Positions 1-6,709 of a stretch of DNA of 40,847 nucleotides are shown one piece after another (within the stretch, counting starts at the first letter, position 1; each line of letters opens with the position of its first letter). Below the pieces are notes generated by a model. It was not told the origin of the DNA. It searched no databases and saw nothing but the letters and a program-made list of their open reading frames with translations. The stretch is from a virus. The stretch lies in IMG/VR virus record IMGVR_UViG_3300032046_000076, positions 1-40,847 of that record. One strand, given 5' to 3'. The position numbers and the translations under genes were made by a program.

Positions 1-127
1 GATTTAGCCTTTACCTTGTCTAAAAACTTCTTCGCCTCCATTCTCGCCATTTTCTGCTCTGGAGTTGATGCAAAGAATGATTCCTTAAGGTGCTTTGCTG
101 GCACGCCAGATCGTTTTAACCGGTCGT
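1..127. repeat. 127-bp terminal direct repeat (circular closure)
   Basis: Bases 1-127 are identical to 40721-40847. A perfect overlap of exactly 127 bases is the usual signature of a circular contig from a k=127 de Bruijn assembly. The gene across the joint reads through in frame when one copy is removed, so the genome is a 40,720-bp circle. A true packaged terminal repeat is possible but less likely, because the ends lie in the middle of a gene. Confidence 0.9.
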
Positions 128-377
128 TGTATACGCTGGTAGCGTATTCCGCCTGAAATGCCGCCTTGACCGTTTCTATGGCGCAAAGAGAGCATCGCCA
201 CGCCTTAGCCTTCGGGTGTGTTGCGTAACTGTTTTCTCCGTGGATATCGCACACACCGGAAAGTACGTTATCGCATGCCTCATCAACCGTCCAGCGCAGT
301 TGTGGCATTTCTTCGTCTGGCCCAAGTGACGCGGCCCATGCGGACAAGTCACCGACCTTGTGTTTTTCATTGCTCAT
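1..377 (-). CDS. DnaC-like helicase loader, N-terminal part (gene continues at 40720)
   Basis: This is the first part of a replicative helicase loader whose second part lies at the other end of the window (40282-40720). Joined across the repeat the gene has 816 nt and 271 aa. The ATG at 377-375 follows the ribosome site AAGGAGGAA, which overlaps the TAA of the upstream DUF1376 gene. Residues C43, H46, C62 and C65 form a likely zinc site, as in many phage DnaC relatives. The ATPase domain is in the other part. Loaders of this kind deliver the host DnaB helicase to the origin, which fits the neighbouring replication protein. The gene is broken only by linearisation of the contig. Confidence 0.85.
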   Translation of the reverse strand, partial: MSNEKHKVGDLSAWAASLGPDEEMPQLRWTVDEACDNVLSGVCDIHGENSYATHPKAKAWRCSLCAIETVKAAFQAEYATSVYNDRLKRSGVPAKHLKESFFASTPEQKMARMEAKKFLDKVKAK

Positions 378-387
378 TCATTCCTCC

Positions 388-1242
388 TTAAAACTCCAAG
401 TCTTCATCAGAGATATTGTCGTAATCCAGGCCGCGAGCAATTGCATGTACCCGCTGTCTTGCCACTGCTTCGGCACGGTCGTAAGTGGTATTAAAAAATT
501 CTTTAGTCTCCGGTGACATGCCCGCCTTTCCTGTAGACGGTTTTATGTTTTGATACCATGCCAACTTGAATCCGACCCATCCATTTTCAGCGCAAACCTT
601 AACTGCGTCTGCAAAAGAAATTCCGGCTTTTTCTGCTTCCTCCGTAATTCCGGCAATGGCGGTTTTTGTTAGTGGCGATCGCTTCACCTTCCTTGCCGCC
701 AAGTAATCAATTGCTACCTGCTCCGATACACCTAAATCCATGAGCATTTGCTTGTCAGAAATTTTAGAAGCCGAAGGCGCTATAGTTTTTGACTTTGGTT
801 TTGTTTTTTCTTTTGGTTCTTGGTTTATGGTTATTGGTTTATGGTTATTGGTTATTGGTTCGTTGCTCACCTGTTCAACACATGTTGAATTCTGTTGACT
901 CTCTGTTGCTGCTTTTTCTCTTCTTGCCTTGGCGCTAGCAATTCCTGCTTTGGCTTTATTGCTAGTGTTTGCGCGGTATTTGGCTATTTCTTCATCGCAT
1001 CTTTTTTGCGTATAACCGTCATCTGTTTTTATGAAAAACTCAGCGAGAATATTTTTTAATCCTGTTTTTTCCTCCTCTGATCGAGCAATTAAGCGTCTTT
1101 CTAGCTGCTCAATGTCGATAATTAGCGGCGTTTCCGTCTCGTAATACAGCTCTATTGCGTCTCTGTACAACGCACGTTCAACACGTGTTAAATGTCTGGT
1201 GGCATTGTTAAAGTCACCAATATGGTGAGAGTAGTAGAACAT
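388..1242 (-). CDS. DUF1376 (YdaU-like) replication protein
   Basis: A 284-aa protein whose first 80 residues match the DUF1376 family: start MFYYSHHIGDF, then LTRVERALYRDAIELYY. This family is found in prophage replication modules just upstream of DnaC-like loaders, as here, and is thought to supply the initiator role. I chose ATG 1242 because the N-terminal motif begins there and a GAAGGG site lies 8 bases upstream; a longer reading frame to 1278 exists. The middle (about residues 128-150) is a Pro/Lys/Thr-rich linker encoded by a 7-bp repeat array. The C-terminal domain has no clear family. It overlaps the ribosome site of the loader gene. Confidence 0.82.
   Translation of the reverse strand: MFYYSHHIGDFNNATRHLTRVERALYRDAIELYYETETPLIIDIEQLERRLIARSEEEKTGLKNILAEFFIKTDDGYTQKRCDEEIAKYRANTSNKAKAGIASAKARREKAATESQQNSTCVEQVSNEPITNNHKPITINQEPKEKTKPKSKTIAPSASKISDKQMLMDLGVSEQVAIDYLAARKVKRSPLTKTAIAGITEEAEKAGISFADAVKVCAENGWVGFKLAWYQNIKPSTGKAGMSPETKEFFNTTYDRAEAVARQRVHAIARGLDYDNISDEDLEF
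811..859. repeat. Seven tandem heptamers, candidate replication origin iterons
   Basis: Read on the - strand, seven head-to-tail 7-mers follow each other without gaps: ACCAATA, ACCAATA, ACCATAA, ACCAATA, ACCATAA, ACCAAGA, ACCAAAA. An A-rich stretch follows. They lie inside the DUF1376 replication gene, as the lambda origin iterons lie inside the O gene. Origin function is an inference from position and structure. Confidence 0.6.
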
Positions 1243-1246
1243 GGGC

Positions 1247-1387
1247 CTAGCCCTTCTTTTCCAGTGAAGCAATGCCAAGTTCGATCAGACGATGCACTGC
1301 ACTGGTAAATGTTGGCCGGCCATCCGATCTCTGAAATTCAATAATCTTGCCAATTAACTCAGCAGAAAATCTTACGCATTTGTTCAT
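1247..1387 (-). CDS. Ribbon-helix-helix small DNA-binding protein
   Basis: A 46-aa protein starting MNKCVRFSAELIGKIIEF with a short beta strand, two helices and a G/T-rich turn, like Arc/CopG-type ribbon-helix-helix proteins. The ATG at 1387 has the site AAGGCGGA 5 bases upstream; the longer frame to 1537 crosses a terminator and is unlikely. Its stop is 4 bases before the DUF1376 start, so it is the first gene of the replication operon. A -10-like TATACT lies about 30 bases upstream (1418-1423). Probably a transcription regulator of this operon; target unknown. Confidence 0.65.
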   Translation of the reverse strand: MNKCVRFSAELIGKIIEFQRSDGRPTFTSAVHRLIELGIASLEKKG

Positions 1388-1475
1388 CTGTTCCGCCTTT
1401 TGTTTGTATTGCTGAATAGTATACTGCAATGCATTGTTATGCAGCACCACACCGCAATTTATTTTTACCAGGCGT

Positions 1476-1497
1476 AAAAAAACCGGCGCGTGGCCGG
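1476..1497 (-). terminator. Intrinsic terminator after the first left operon
   Basis: On the - strand CCGGC-CACGC-GCCGG forms a 5-bp GC stem and is followed by seven T. It lies just beyond the corrected end of the Rha/KilAC gene (1534) and before the ribbon-helix-helix gene. Confidence 0.75.
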
Positions 1498-1600
1498 ACG
1501 TGGTTTCAGTTTCGCTCATGTGGTGGCAACTGATCAATCATCCTTTCCACCAAACTGCGCCTTTAAGTAAACATCGCACGTATTCGTCACCATGGCCTGA

Positions 1601-2203
1601 TCACGGTCTTTGCCGTTCGCCACTACCTGCTTTGTGGTGCCATAGCCTTTTATCTACAAACCATTGCATCCATACCAATTTGTCAGTGCGTTTAAACGCC
1701 ATGCCGTGATCGCGTAGTAATCGCCCTAGCTTTACTGCTGATATATCCATGCCCTTTGCCACGTCCGTTAGATTGCGAAGGCCATCACGGGCGACGTACC
1801 GGTCAAAGTGCTGCTCTTTTGGCGCGGCAATGGCTAAGCGCTCTTGCTGTTGCTCAATAAGTTCAGCCTGATGCGCCGCCAGCAATAAAGCGCCGGATAA
1901 GGTGGTTGGGATATTGAAGACGGTTTGTTGATTTTCTAGCTCATGCCAGCGTTTAATCACCATCAGGCGAGCCTTGACGCTGTAACCAGTCAGCAAGCAG
2001 TCTGTGTGCTCACGATCAAGATTAAACAGCTTGCGCTGCTCGCCATTGCCGCCAAGATAGACGCCGGCAAACCTGCTTTCGTCTACCTCCAGCTCAATAA
2101 GCATCTTGCGAACGTCACGCAACACGTCGGCATGATTCTTACCGGTTAGCTCTGCGATTTCACGCGACGACATCGTTTTTACTGCATTGGATAACTGATT
2201 CAT
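1601..2203 (-). CDS. Rha/KilAC-type phage regulator, apparent 3' frameshift
   Basis: As read, 200 aa. Residues 5-80 look like the Rha (pRha) domain and residues 120-190 like the KilAC/ANT domain (LTDVAKGMDI, LGRLLRDHGMA, WMQWFVDK). Such proteins act as phage antirepressors or regulators. ATG 2203 has a GGGGG site 8 bases upstream and its first bases lie 1 base from the stop of the HTH gene. After WMQWFVDK the frame is odd: removing one A from the run at 1648-1651 gives GYGTTKQVVANGKDRDQAM and continues to a TGA at 1534-1536, which restores a typical KilAC end of about 222 aa. The true product may therefore be 1534-2203. Confidence 0.75.
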   Translation of the reverse strand: MNQLSNAVKTMSSREIAELTGKNHADVLRDVRKMLIELEVDESRFAGVYLGGNGEQRKLFNLDREHTDCLLTGYSVKARLMVIKRWHELENQQTVFNIPTTLSGALLLAAHQAELIEQQQERLAIAAPKEQHFDRYVARDGLRNLTDVAKGMDISAVKLGRLLRDHGMAFKRTDKLVWMQWFVDKRLWHHKAGSGERQRP

Positions 2204-2204
2204 C

Positions 2205-2366
2205 TTACTGCCCCCTTGCTTTTTTGCTTTGATAGATTGCCAGGCTGGTTTCAGATACCAGCCACTGATTGCCCCAGCGGACAGCCACCAGGTCGCCGTT
2301 CTTAATAAGTCGCCGCACCCATTGGGTAGACGTTCCAAGTTTTTCCGCCACTTCTGTAACTAACAT
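2205..2366 (-). CDS. Small helix-turn-helix protein (excisionase/MerR-like fold)
   Basis: A 53-aa protein with the pattern MLVTEVAEKLGTSTQWVRRL followed by IKNGDLVAVRWGNQWLV. This is the layout of HTH_17/excisionase-type DNA-binding domains: helix, turn, recognition helix and a two-strand wing. It is the first gene of the leftward operon, 24 bases from the predicted promoter region, with TAA 1 base before the next ATG. No integrase is present, so a role as control-region regulator is more likely than excision. Confidence 0.65.
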   Translation of the reverse strand: MLVTEVAEKLGTSTQWVRRLIKNGDLVAVRWGNQWLVSETSLAIYQSKKARGQ

Positions 2367-2384
2367 TTTTTCGTACTCGCTATA

Positions 2385-2413
2385 TTGATAAGGGGAATTT
2401 TAGCAGTTACATA
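2385..2413 (+). promoter_or_regulatory. Candidate rightward early promoter
   Basis: TTGATA (2385-2390), 17 bases, TACATA (2408-2413). It overlaps the leftward promoter. A second weak candidate is TTGCGC...TAGAGT further downstream. The first rightward gene starts at 2545. Confidence 0.35.
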
Positions 2414-2425
2414 CTCGAAACACAA
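2397..2425 (-). promoter_or_regulatory. Leftward early promoter
   Basis: On the - strand TTGTGT (2425-2420), 17 bases, then TAAAAT (2402-2397) preceded by TGC. The leftward HTH gene starts 31 bases downstream. The hexamer TACTCG lies inside the spacer (2412-2417) and again at 2374-2379, possible operator half sites. Confidence 0.55.
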
Positions 2426-2544
2426 TTTAATAAGATATTTATGCGTAAGTGCTTGCGCTAACGAAACAAGACGCGTAGAGTTCAGTCATCGGCTCAGCAG
2501 CACAAGGCCAGCGCTCTTTAACTTTGATAAAGCAGGAATTTAAG

Positions 2545-2778
2545 ATGAACGAATCAGAACAACTGGTTGTAGAGGGTGCGCTATTAACCGTCACTTTCAC
2601 TGACTACCAGCGGCATCCAGAATATGTCAGCATCCAATCAGTCGAACATGCAGGCGTAGATATCACGCTAATTATTGACGACGGAGTTATCGCCCGGGCG
2701 CTTATTAAAAAACTTAATGCGGTGGCTGACGAAATGAACGAGTCGGCCGAAGCTGCGAAATTTATCCAGAGGGACTAG
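2545..2778 (+). CDS. Hypothetical small early protein
   Basis: A 77-aa acidic protein that I do not recognise. ATG 2545 has AGGA upstream (2534-2537); the frame extends to a TTG at 2524 but without a ribosome site. It is the first gene of the rightward recombination operon. Predicted alternating strands then one C-terminal helix rich in Glu and Ala. No membrane segment or Cys motif. Confidence 0.65.
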   Translation: MNESEQLVVEGALLTVTFTDYQRHPEYVSIQSVEHAGVDITLIIDDGVIARALIKKLNAVADEMNESAEAAKFIQRD

Positions 2779-2780
2779 AA

Positions 2781-2921
2781 ATGTTAATCAGAATTAAAAA
2801 CAGTGACGTAAGCGAAGATCTGGCCGTGCTAAATAATTTGCGCGATCAGGGTTTCATTATCACCCAGCGCGAAGACAAGTTTGGCAATGTCGAATATCAC
2901 GCGGTCAAACAAGGAGATTGA
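2781..2921 (+). CDS. Hypothetical 46-aa protein
   Basis: Starts MLIRIKNSDVSEDLAVLNNL and ends AVKQGD. It lies 2 bases after the preceding stop and its TGA is 1 base before the next ATG, so spacing supports a real gene. Its N-terminal strand plus helix layout resembles the next gene (MRVKIKVENEA), and the two may be diverged copies. The helix-strand pattern and the N-terminal match may reflect a small alpha/beta fold. Function unknown. Confidence 0.6.
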   Translation: MLIRIKNSDVSEDLAVLNNLRDQGFIITQREDKFGNVEYHAVKQGD

Positions 2922-2922
2922 G

Positions 2923-3135
2923 ATGCGCGTAAAAATCAAGGTAGAAAACGAAGCGGCCGGGACGGCTGTTTTTAACGCCATTCGCAATCATGGCGCAACA
3001 GATCAAACCGTCTATACGGAAGTAATGGGGGGTAAGAATCTTGCGAAGTTCTCCATCCATCTTGACGTTTTAATCAGTAAAAATGCGCTTCAAACCTTTC
3101 TTAAAACACTTCCGCAACGGGCTACGCTGCAATGA
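2923..3135 (+). CDS. Hypothetical 70-aa early protein
   Basis: Begins MRVKIKVENEAAGTAVFNAI. ATG 2923 follows the strong site AAGGAGAT; an upstream in-frame ATG at 2881 lies inside the preceding gene and was not chosen. The stop TGA overlaps the ATG of the exonuclease gene (ATGA), which suggests translational coupling. It has a strand-helix-strand pattern similar to the preceding small protein. No known family recognised. Confidence 0.65.
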   Translation: MRVKIKVENEAAGTAVFNAIRNHGATDQTVYTEVMGGKNLAKFSIHLDVLISKNALQTFLKTLPQRATLQ

Positions 3136-4013
3136 AAAACCTCTCAAACGAACAACACCACGCGCACCCGACAGTTAGCGCTAGTGGCTTAAAACTGATT
3201 GATCGCAGCCCGGCGCATTACTGGGCGCGTTACCGTGACCTGAATCGAGCGCCAAGCAGTTCGACGCCGGCAATGGAAATGGGGACGGCCATCCACTCTG
3301 CAGTGCTTGAGCCGAAAGACTTCGAGGCCAATTACGTGCAAAAGCCGGAAGGAATGAGTTTTGCAACTAAGGAAGGAAAGGCGTGGAAGGCAGCTCTTCC
3401 TGATGAACTAAAGATTCTAACTACTGATGAATATCACGCAGCAACAAACATCGCTAGTATTGCAATGAAAAATAAAAAATTCTCCTCTTTGGTAAATAAT
3501 CCATTGGCCGAAGCAGAGAAAAGCCTTTTTTTTTCTTTCATCATAAAAAACGAAAGCGAAGAGGGCGCAGAAATTGAATGCAAGATTCGACCGGATCTCT
3601 CCGTGTTGCCGTGCAATGAATATCCAAACGGAATAATTATTGACGTTAAATCAACAGAAGATGCCAGATCCCTTGAGTTTGGCCGGTCAATTATGAAATA
3701 CCAAATGCTTATACAGGCGGCGTTTTATGTAGATGGATTCCAGGCGGTATATGAAACAGAGTCAGCGCCTGAATTTGCTTGGTTCGCGTTTGAAAAATTA
3801 CCTCCGTATGCTAACAAGCTATATTTTGCTACCGAAGCAATGCTTGATTATGGTCGTGAAGAATATAAGCGATTGCTGGCCGTATACGTCGAATGTGACA
3901 AGTCCGGCGTGTGGCCAGCCTACGGGGATGATCCAGAAGACGCAGATCTTCCTGAGTGGGCGTGGAAAATTATCGAAGGCGATAACGAAAAGGTGGAAAT
4001 TGTCTATGAATGA
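3132..4013 (+). CDS. RecE-like PDDEXK exonuclease
   Basis: A 293-aa protein with the exodeoxyribonuclease VIII (RecE C-terminal, DUF3799-like) layout. Visible motifs: GTAIH with H55, IRPD with D155, IIDVKS with D171 and K173, and YQMLIQAAFY with Q191, the helix typical of lambda Exo/RecE enzymes. It should degrade one strand from a double-stranded end to give ssDNA for recombination. Length agrees with phage members that lack the long RecE N-terminus. It overlaps the next gene by 8 bases, so the two products are probably partners. Confidence 0.85.
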   Translation: MKNLSNEQHHAHPTVSASGLKLIDRSPAHYWARYRDLNRAPSSSTPAMEMGTAIHSAVLEPKDFEANYVQKPEGMSFATKEGKAWKAALPDELKILTTDEYHAATNIASIAMKNKKFSSLVNNPLAEAEKSLFFSFIIKNESEEGAEIECKIRPDLSVLPCNEYPNGIIIDVKSTEDARSLEFGRSIMKYQMLIQAAFYVDGFQAVYETESAPEFAWFAFEKLPPYANKLYFATEAMLDYGREEYKRLLAVYVECDKSGVWPAYGDDPEDADLPEWAWKIIEGDNEKVEIVYE

Positions 4014-4686
4014 TATTTCAGATATGAGCAAGGCGTTTATGCCTAAATCCAATCAGCTCAATAATGATCAGTTGATTGGTGGACCGGTGACGATAAAAAT
4101 CACCGGCGTATCAACAGAATTCACCGACAACAAAACAAAGGCCGTTATCAATTACGAAAATGACGGCGGACGTCCATATAAACCAAGCCTGGGTATGGGG
4201 CGAATTTTGCTGGAAGCATGGGGCAGTGATGGCAATGAGTGGATAGGCCAAAGTCTAATACTGTACCGCGATCCGACTGTGATGTTTGGCAAGGAGCAGG
4301 CTGGTGGCATTCGTATCAGTCACATGTCCGGCGTTAAGGGGAATTTCACGGCCTATGTCACCGAAAAGCGCGGTCGTAAAACGCCGTATTCGGTAAAACT
4401 TCTTGTTGTGGATGCTCCGGCCCCGGCTAATACGCTTGATGAATTAATTGCTAAGCTAAGTCGTGCAACGTCATCCAAAGATGTGAAGGCGGTTAATGCA
4501 CTGGCGAAGAATCTTGAAGAACCGGATCGTTCTGAGTATATGGAAGCGCTGGCAACACTTCGGGAAGTAAAGCGCCAACAAGCAGAAGCAAAAAAAGAAG
4601 CGCTGCCTGTAGTCGAAGAGGTACCAGCAGAAAACAATGATGAATTTTTAGCCAGCCTTAATGCTGACGACGAATTCCCAATGTAA
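4006..4686 (+). CDS. Probable ssDNA-binding/recombination partner protein
   Basis: A 226-aa protein starting inside the exonuclease gene at ATG 4006. Residues 20-125 look all-beta (VTIKITGVSTEF, AVINYENDGG, GQSLILYRD, GGIRISHMSG), consistent with an OB-like fold, followed by a helical Lys/Glu-rich segment and an acidic tail ending DDEFPM. An acidic C-terminal tip is typical of ssDNA-binding proteins. I do not recognise RecT, Beta or Erf motifs. Position next to a RecE-like nuclease suggests DNA binding or strand annealing; this is an inference. Confidence 0.6.
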   Translation: MNDISDMSKAFMPKSNQLNNDQLIGGPVTIKITGVSTEFTDNKTKAVINYENDGGRPYKPSLGMGRILLEAWGSDGNEWIGQSLILYRDPTVMFGKEQAGGIRISHMSGVKGNFTAYVTEKRGRKTPYSVKLLVVDAPAPANTLDELIAKLSRATSSKDVKAVNALAKNLEEPDRSEYMEALATLREVKRQQAEAKKEALPVVEEVPAENNDEFLASLNADDEFPM

Positions 4687-4757
4687 ACCAGCCGCCCGGT
4701 ATCGCGCCGGGTAATGAGGATATAAAAAATGAACAGCGATTTAGTAGTTATCGAAAA

Positions 4758-4910
4758 ATGCAATGTAATGACCGTGCGGCAGTGGCTGCAATGATCAAGA
4801 CCAGTACGGCAGAAGGTAGTGATTTTCCGGGAATCACTGAGGCGCAGGCCAAATTGATTCTGGTTGCTGTACTGAAGAAAAACGTACCAAATGTGAGCAT
4901 CACTTACTAA
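4758..4910 (+). CDS. Small hypothetical protein, possibly frameshifted 5' end
   Basis: Reads MQCNDRAAVAAMIKTSTAEG to VSITY, 50 aa. No ribosome site precedes ATG 4758. A well-placed start (ATG 4729 after GAGGA) opens a 21-aa frame MNSDLVVIEK... that overlaps it and is one base out of phase at the A5 run 4754-4758. With six A the two would form one 60-aa protein. The product is a short helical protein of unknown role. Either translational coupling or a homopolymer frameshift could explain the layout. Confidence 0.5.
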   Translation: MQCNDRAAVAAMIKTSTAEGSDFPGITEAQAKLILVAVLKKNVPNVSITY

Positions 4911-4999
4911 TGCGCCGTAAATTAATCAAACAAATAACCTGCCAGCGCCGACGGGTTCGACTCTGGCAATCACAAACTAAAAAGGTAGCATCCAAATGA
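4910..4999 (+). CDS. 29-aa basic peptide, translationally coupled
   Basis: ATG 4910 overlaps the preceding TAA (TAATG) and its TGA overlaps the rdgC start (ATGA). The peptide is very basic, ending QSQTKKVASK. The exact double overlap supports translation, but it may only be a coupling leader. Function unknown. Confidence 0.35.
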   Translation: MRRKLIKQITCQRRRVRLWQSQTKKVASK

Positions 5000-5910
5000 A
5001 AGTATTCAAATCAATCAACTTATTCCGCCTGTCGCCAGATCATGGCCTAACTACCGAATCAATCGCAGGGGCGATGGCAAAGCGTCCGTTTACTCCGTGC
5101 GGCCCCGGCGACATGATGACTATGGGCTTTGTCGCACCGGCCCCGCATTGCCCGGATCTGATTACGTACGTTAACCAGGGCGCAGTGCTGATTCACCTGA
5201 AGACGGAAACAAAGATCATCCCGTCAGCAGTAAAAGAACAAGAAACACAAAAGCGTATTGCGGCCATTGAAGAATCAGAAGGCCGCAAAGTAGGTCGCAA
5301 AGAGGCCAAAGACATCAAGGAAAGCGTGACTGATACCTTAAAGCTGACCGCATTCACAAAAATAACCGTGCAACGCGCCATCATTGACCTGCAGCAGGGG
5401 CTGGTGATGATTGAAGCGTCTTCTACTAGCAAAGCTGAGGATATGCTGTGCGTGATGCGTGATGCGCTTGGCGCGTTAAATACGAAGCTGGTTAGCACCA
5501 ACAAATCACCCATCGAAACAATGACAGAGTGGGTGGAGAGCGACGGGGATTGTCTTCCTGCGCCGTTCCATGTTGGTATGGATTGCGAATTAAAATACCC
5601 AAAAGACGGTGGTGCAGTAATTCGATGTACAAATCAAGACCTTTCCGACGCTGAAATTAAAGAGCACTTAAGTAATTTAAAACTGGTAACTAAGCTCGCC
5701 CTTGAATGGGAAGATAAAATCAGCTTCCAGCTAACGGAATCACTCGAAATCAAGCGCGTCAAAATGATGGATATTCTGCAGGATCAATTAAAAGGCGCGG
5801 ACGTTGCCACGCAGGATGCCCTATTTGAATCCAGCGCTACATTGTTTATCGGCGAGCTGCGCCAGTTTATTCCGGCGCTGATTGATGCGCTTGGTGGAGA
5901 GGTGGCATGA
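4996..5910 (+). CDS. rdgC: RdgC recombination-associated protein
   Basis: A 304-aa protein of the typical RdgC length. The N-terminus MKVFKSINLFRLSPD, the segment PFTPCGPGDMMTMGFV and the C-terminal region (LEIKRVKMMDILQDQL, LRQFIPALIDALGG) match the RdgC family. RdgC forms a ring around double-stranded DNA and in E. coli blocks RecA loading. In this operon, next to a RecE-like exonuclease, it may steer phage recombination away from the host RecA route. Start ATG 4996 follows AAGGTAGCA and overlaps the preceding small frame. Its TGA overlaps the next ATG. Confidence 0.9.
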   Translation: MKVFKSINLFRLSPDHGLTTESIAGAMAKRPFTPCGPGDMMTMGFVAPAPHCPDLITYVNQGAVLIHLKTETKIIPSAVKEQETQKRIAAIEESEGRKVGRKEAKDIKESVTDTLKLTAFTKITVQRAIIDLQQGLVMIEASSTSKAEDMLCVMRDALGALNTKLVSTNKSPIETMTEWVESDGDCLPAPFHVGMDCELKYPKDGGAVIRCTNQDLSDAEIKEHLSNLKLVTKLALEWEDKISFQLTESLEIKRVKMMDILQDQLKGADVATQDALFESSATLFIGELRQFIPALIDALGGEVA

Positions 5911-6506
5911 ACCGCGCACAACGTCGCCAGCAAGCAAAGCCAGCAAAGACTGCACCTGCAAAGCGTTTTAGTCGTGAGGCCGGTGTGACTGCATTCCACA
6001 CGCGCCTTGCCCTGTCAAATTGCGGAAAAACCACGGAGGAGGATCTGGATATCATTATGATTGAGTACATGATCCGCCTCGATCAAATTACCGGCAGCGG
6101 CACGCTGGATACACATAGATTTATTCAGCTCAATGAGGCTGTGTGCTTTGGTTTCTGTTTAGCGGCTAGGCTGTTTAAATTCAGTGCCAACCCAGAGACG
6201 GCGGCGGCACTAACACCGTCACAGACTGACTTTGAAAGCGCAGCAGAGGCACTTTGCAGGGCTGGTGAGCGATACGCCAAGACCGATAAGTACGGATTAG
6301 ACGCGGAAGGCATCAAAGCGCTGCGTGACTCGATGAAGTGGCTGAAAGAGTTAATCGCAATCACAACGCGGGATCATGTTCTGCACGCAATGCAGCAAGC
6401 GCAAACCATGGTAGAAAATGCGCTGATTAAGCAAAATGCAGATCGCCGGATGGATAATGCGATGCACAAACAATTCAAAAACATGGATCAACGGAGCATC
6501 AAATGA
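5907..6506 (+). CDS. Hypothetical protein of the recombination operon
   Basis: A 199-aa protein with a basic N-terminus (MNRAQRRQQAKPAKTAPAKR) followed by a mostly helical body. The segment from about residue 95 to 180 is amphipathic helix (FESAAEALCRAGERY, MQQAQTMVENALIKQ). Phage operons often carry such RNA/DNA-associated helical proteins, but I recognise no family. It overlaps both neighbours by 4 bases (ATGA), so it is translated with rdgC. Confidence 0.65.
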   Translation: MNRAQRRQQAKPAKTAPAKRFSREAGVTAFHTRLALSNCGKTTEEDLDIIMIEYMIRLDQITGSGTLDTHRFIQLNEAVCFGFCLAARLFKFSANPETAAALTPSQTDFESAAEALCRAGERYAKTDKYGLDAEGIKALRDSMKWLKELIAITTRDHVLHAMQQAQTMVENALIKQNADRRMDNAMHKQFKNMDQRSIK

Positions 6507-6709
6507 TTGGTAAAAAAGTAAAAGTGTCGTCAAGTGTGCCGCATCATTCCGGCGTGATTGGCCGGTTAACTGTGCCGTCAGTGGTGGCGGGTCGCTGGCT
6601 GGTCAATGTGCCAGCATTGTTTGCGGCGGACTATCCGAATCCGTTTTCTCGCATCGCGCCGCAACTGTGTCTGTGTTTAAATGAAAGTGAATTCGAGGTG
6701 ATGAAATGA
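6503..6709 (+). CDS. Hypothetical 68-aa protein, SH3/KOW-like strand pattern
   Basis: Begins MIGKKVKVSSSVPHHSGVIG and then has alternating short strands (GRWLVNVP, SEFEVMK). The pattern GKKVKV...GVIGRLTV resembles small KOW/SH3-like barrels. ATGA overlaps on both sides place it firmly in the operon. Function unknown. Confidence 0.6.
   Translation: MIGKKVKVSSSVPHHSGVIGRLTVPSVVAGRWLVNVPALFAADYPNPFSRIAPQLCLCLNESEFEVMK

Noticed and set aside
1-127. Biological direct terminal repeat for packaging
   Set aside because: The exact 127-base size and the location inside the loader gene point to the overlap of a circular assembly. Terminal repeats of phages normally lie between genes.
176-370. 64-aa - strand frame at the window start
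   Set aside because: It is an alternative frame of the loader N-terminus, which has the ribosome site and zinc motif.
822-849. CRISPR-like or recombination repeat
   Set aside because: Units of 7 bases without spacers; better explained as iterons or a coding linker.
4944-4972. T-arm-like GGTTCGACTC with flanking TGCCAG/CTGGCA
   Set aside because: No acceptor, D or anticodon arm can be built around it, and it lies within a coupled small frame.
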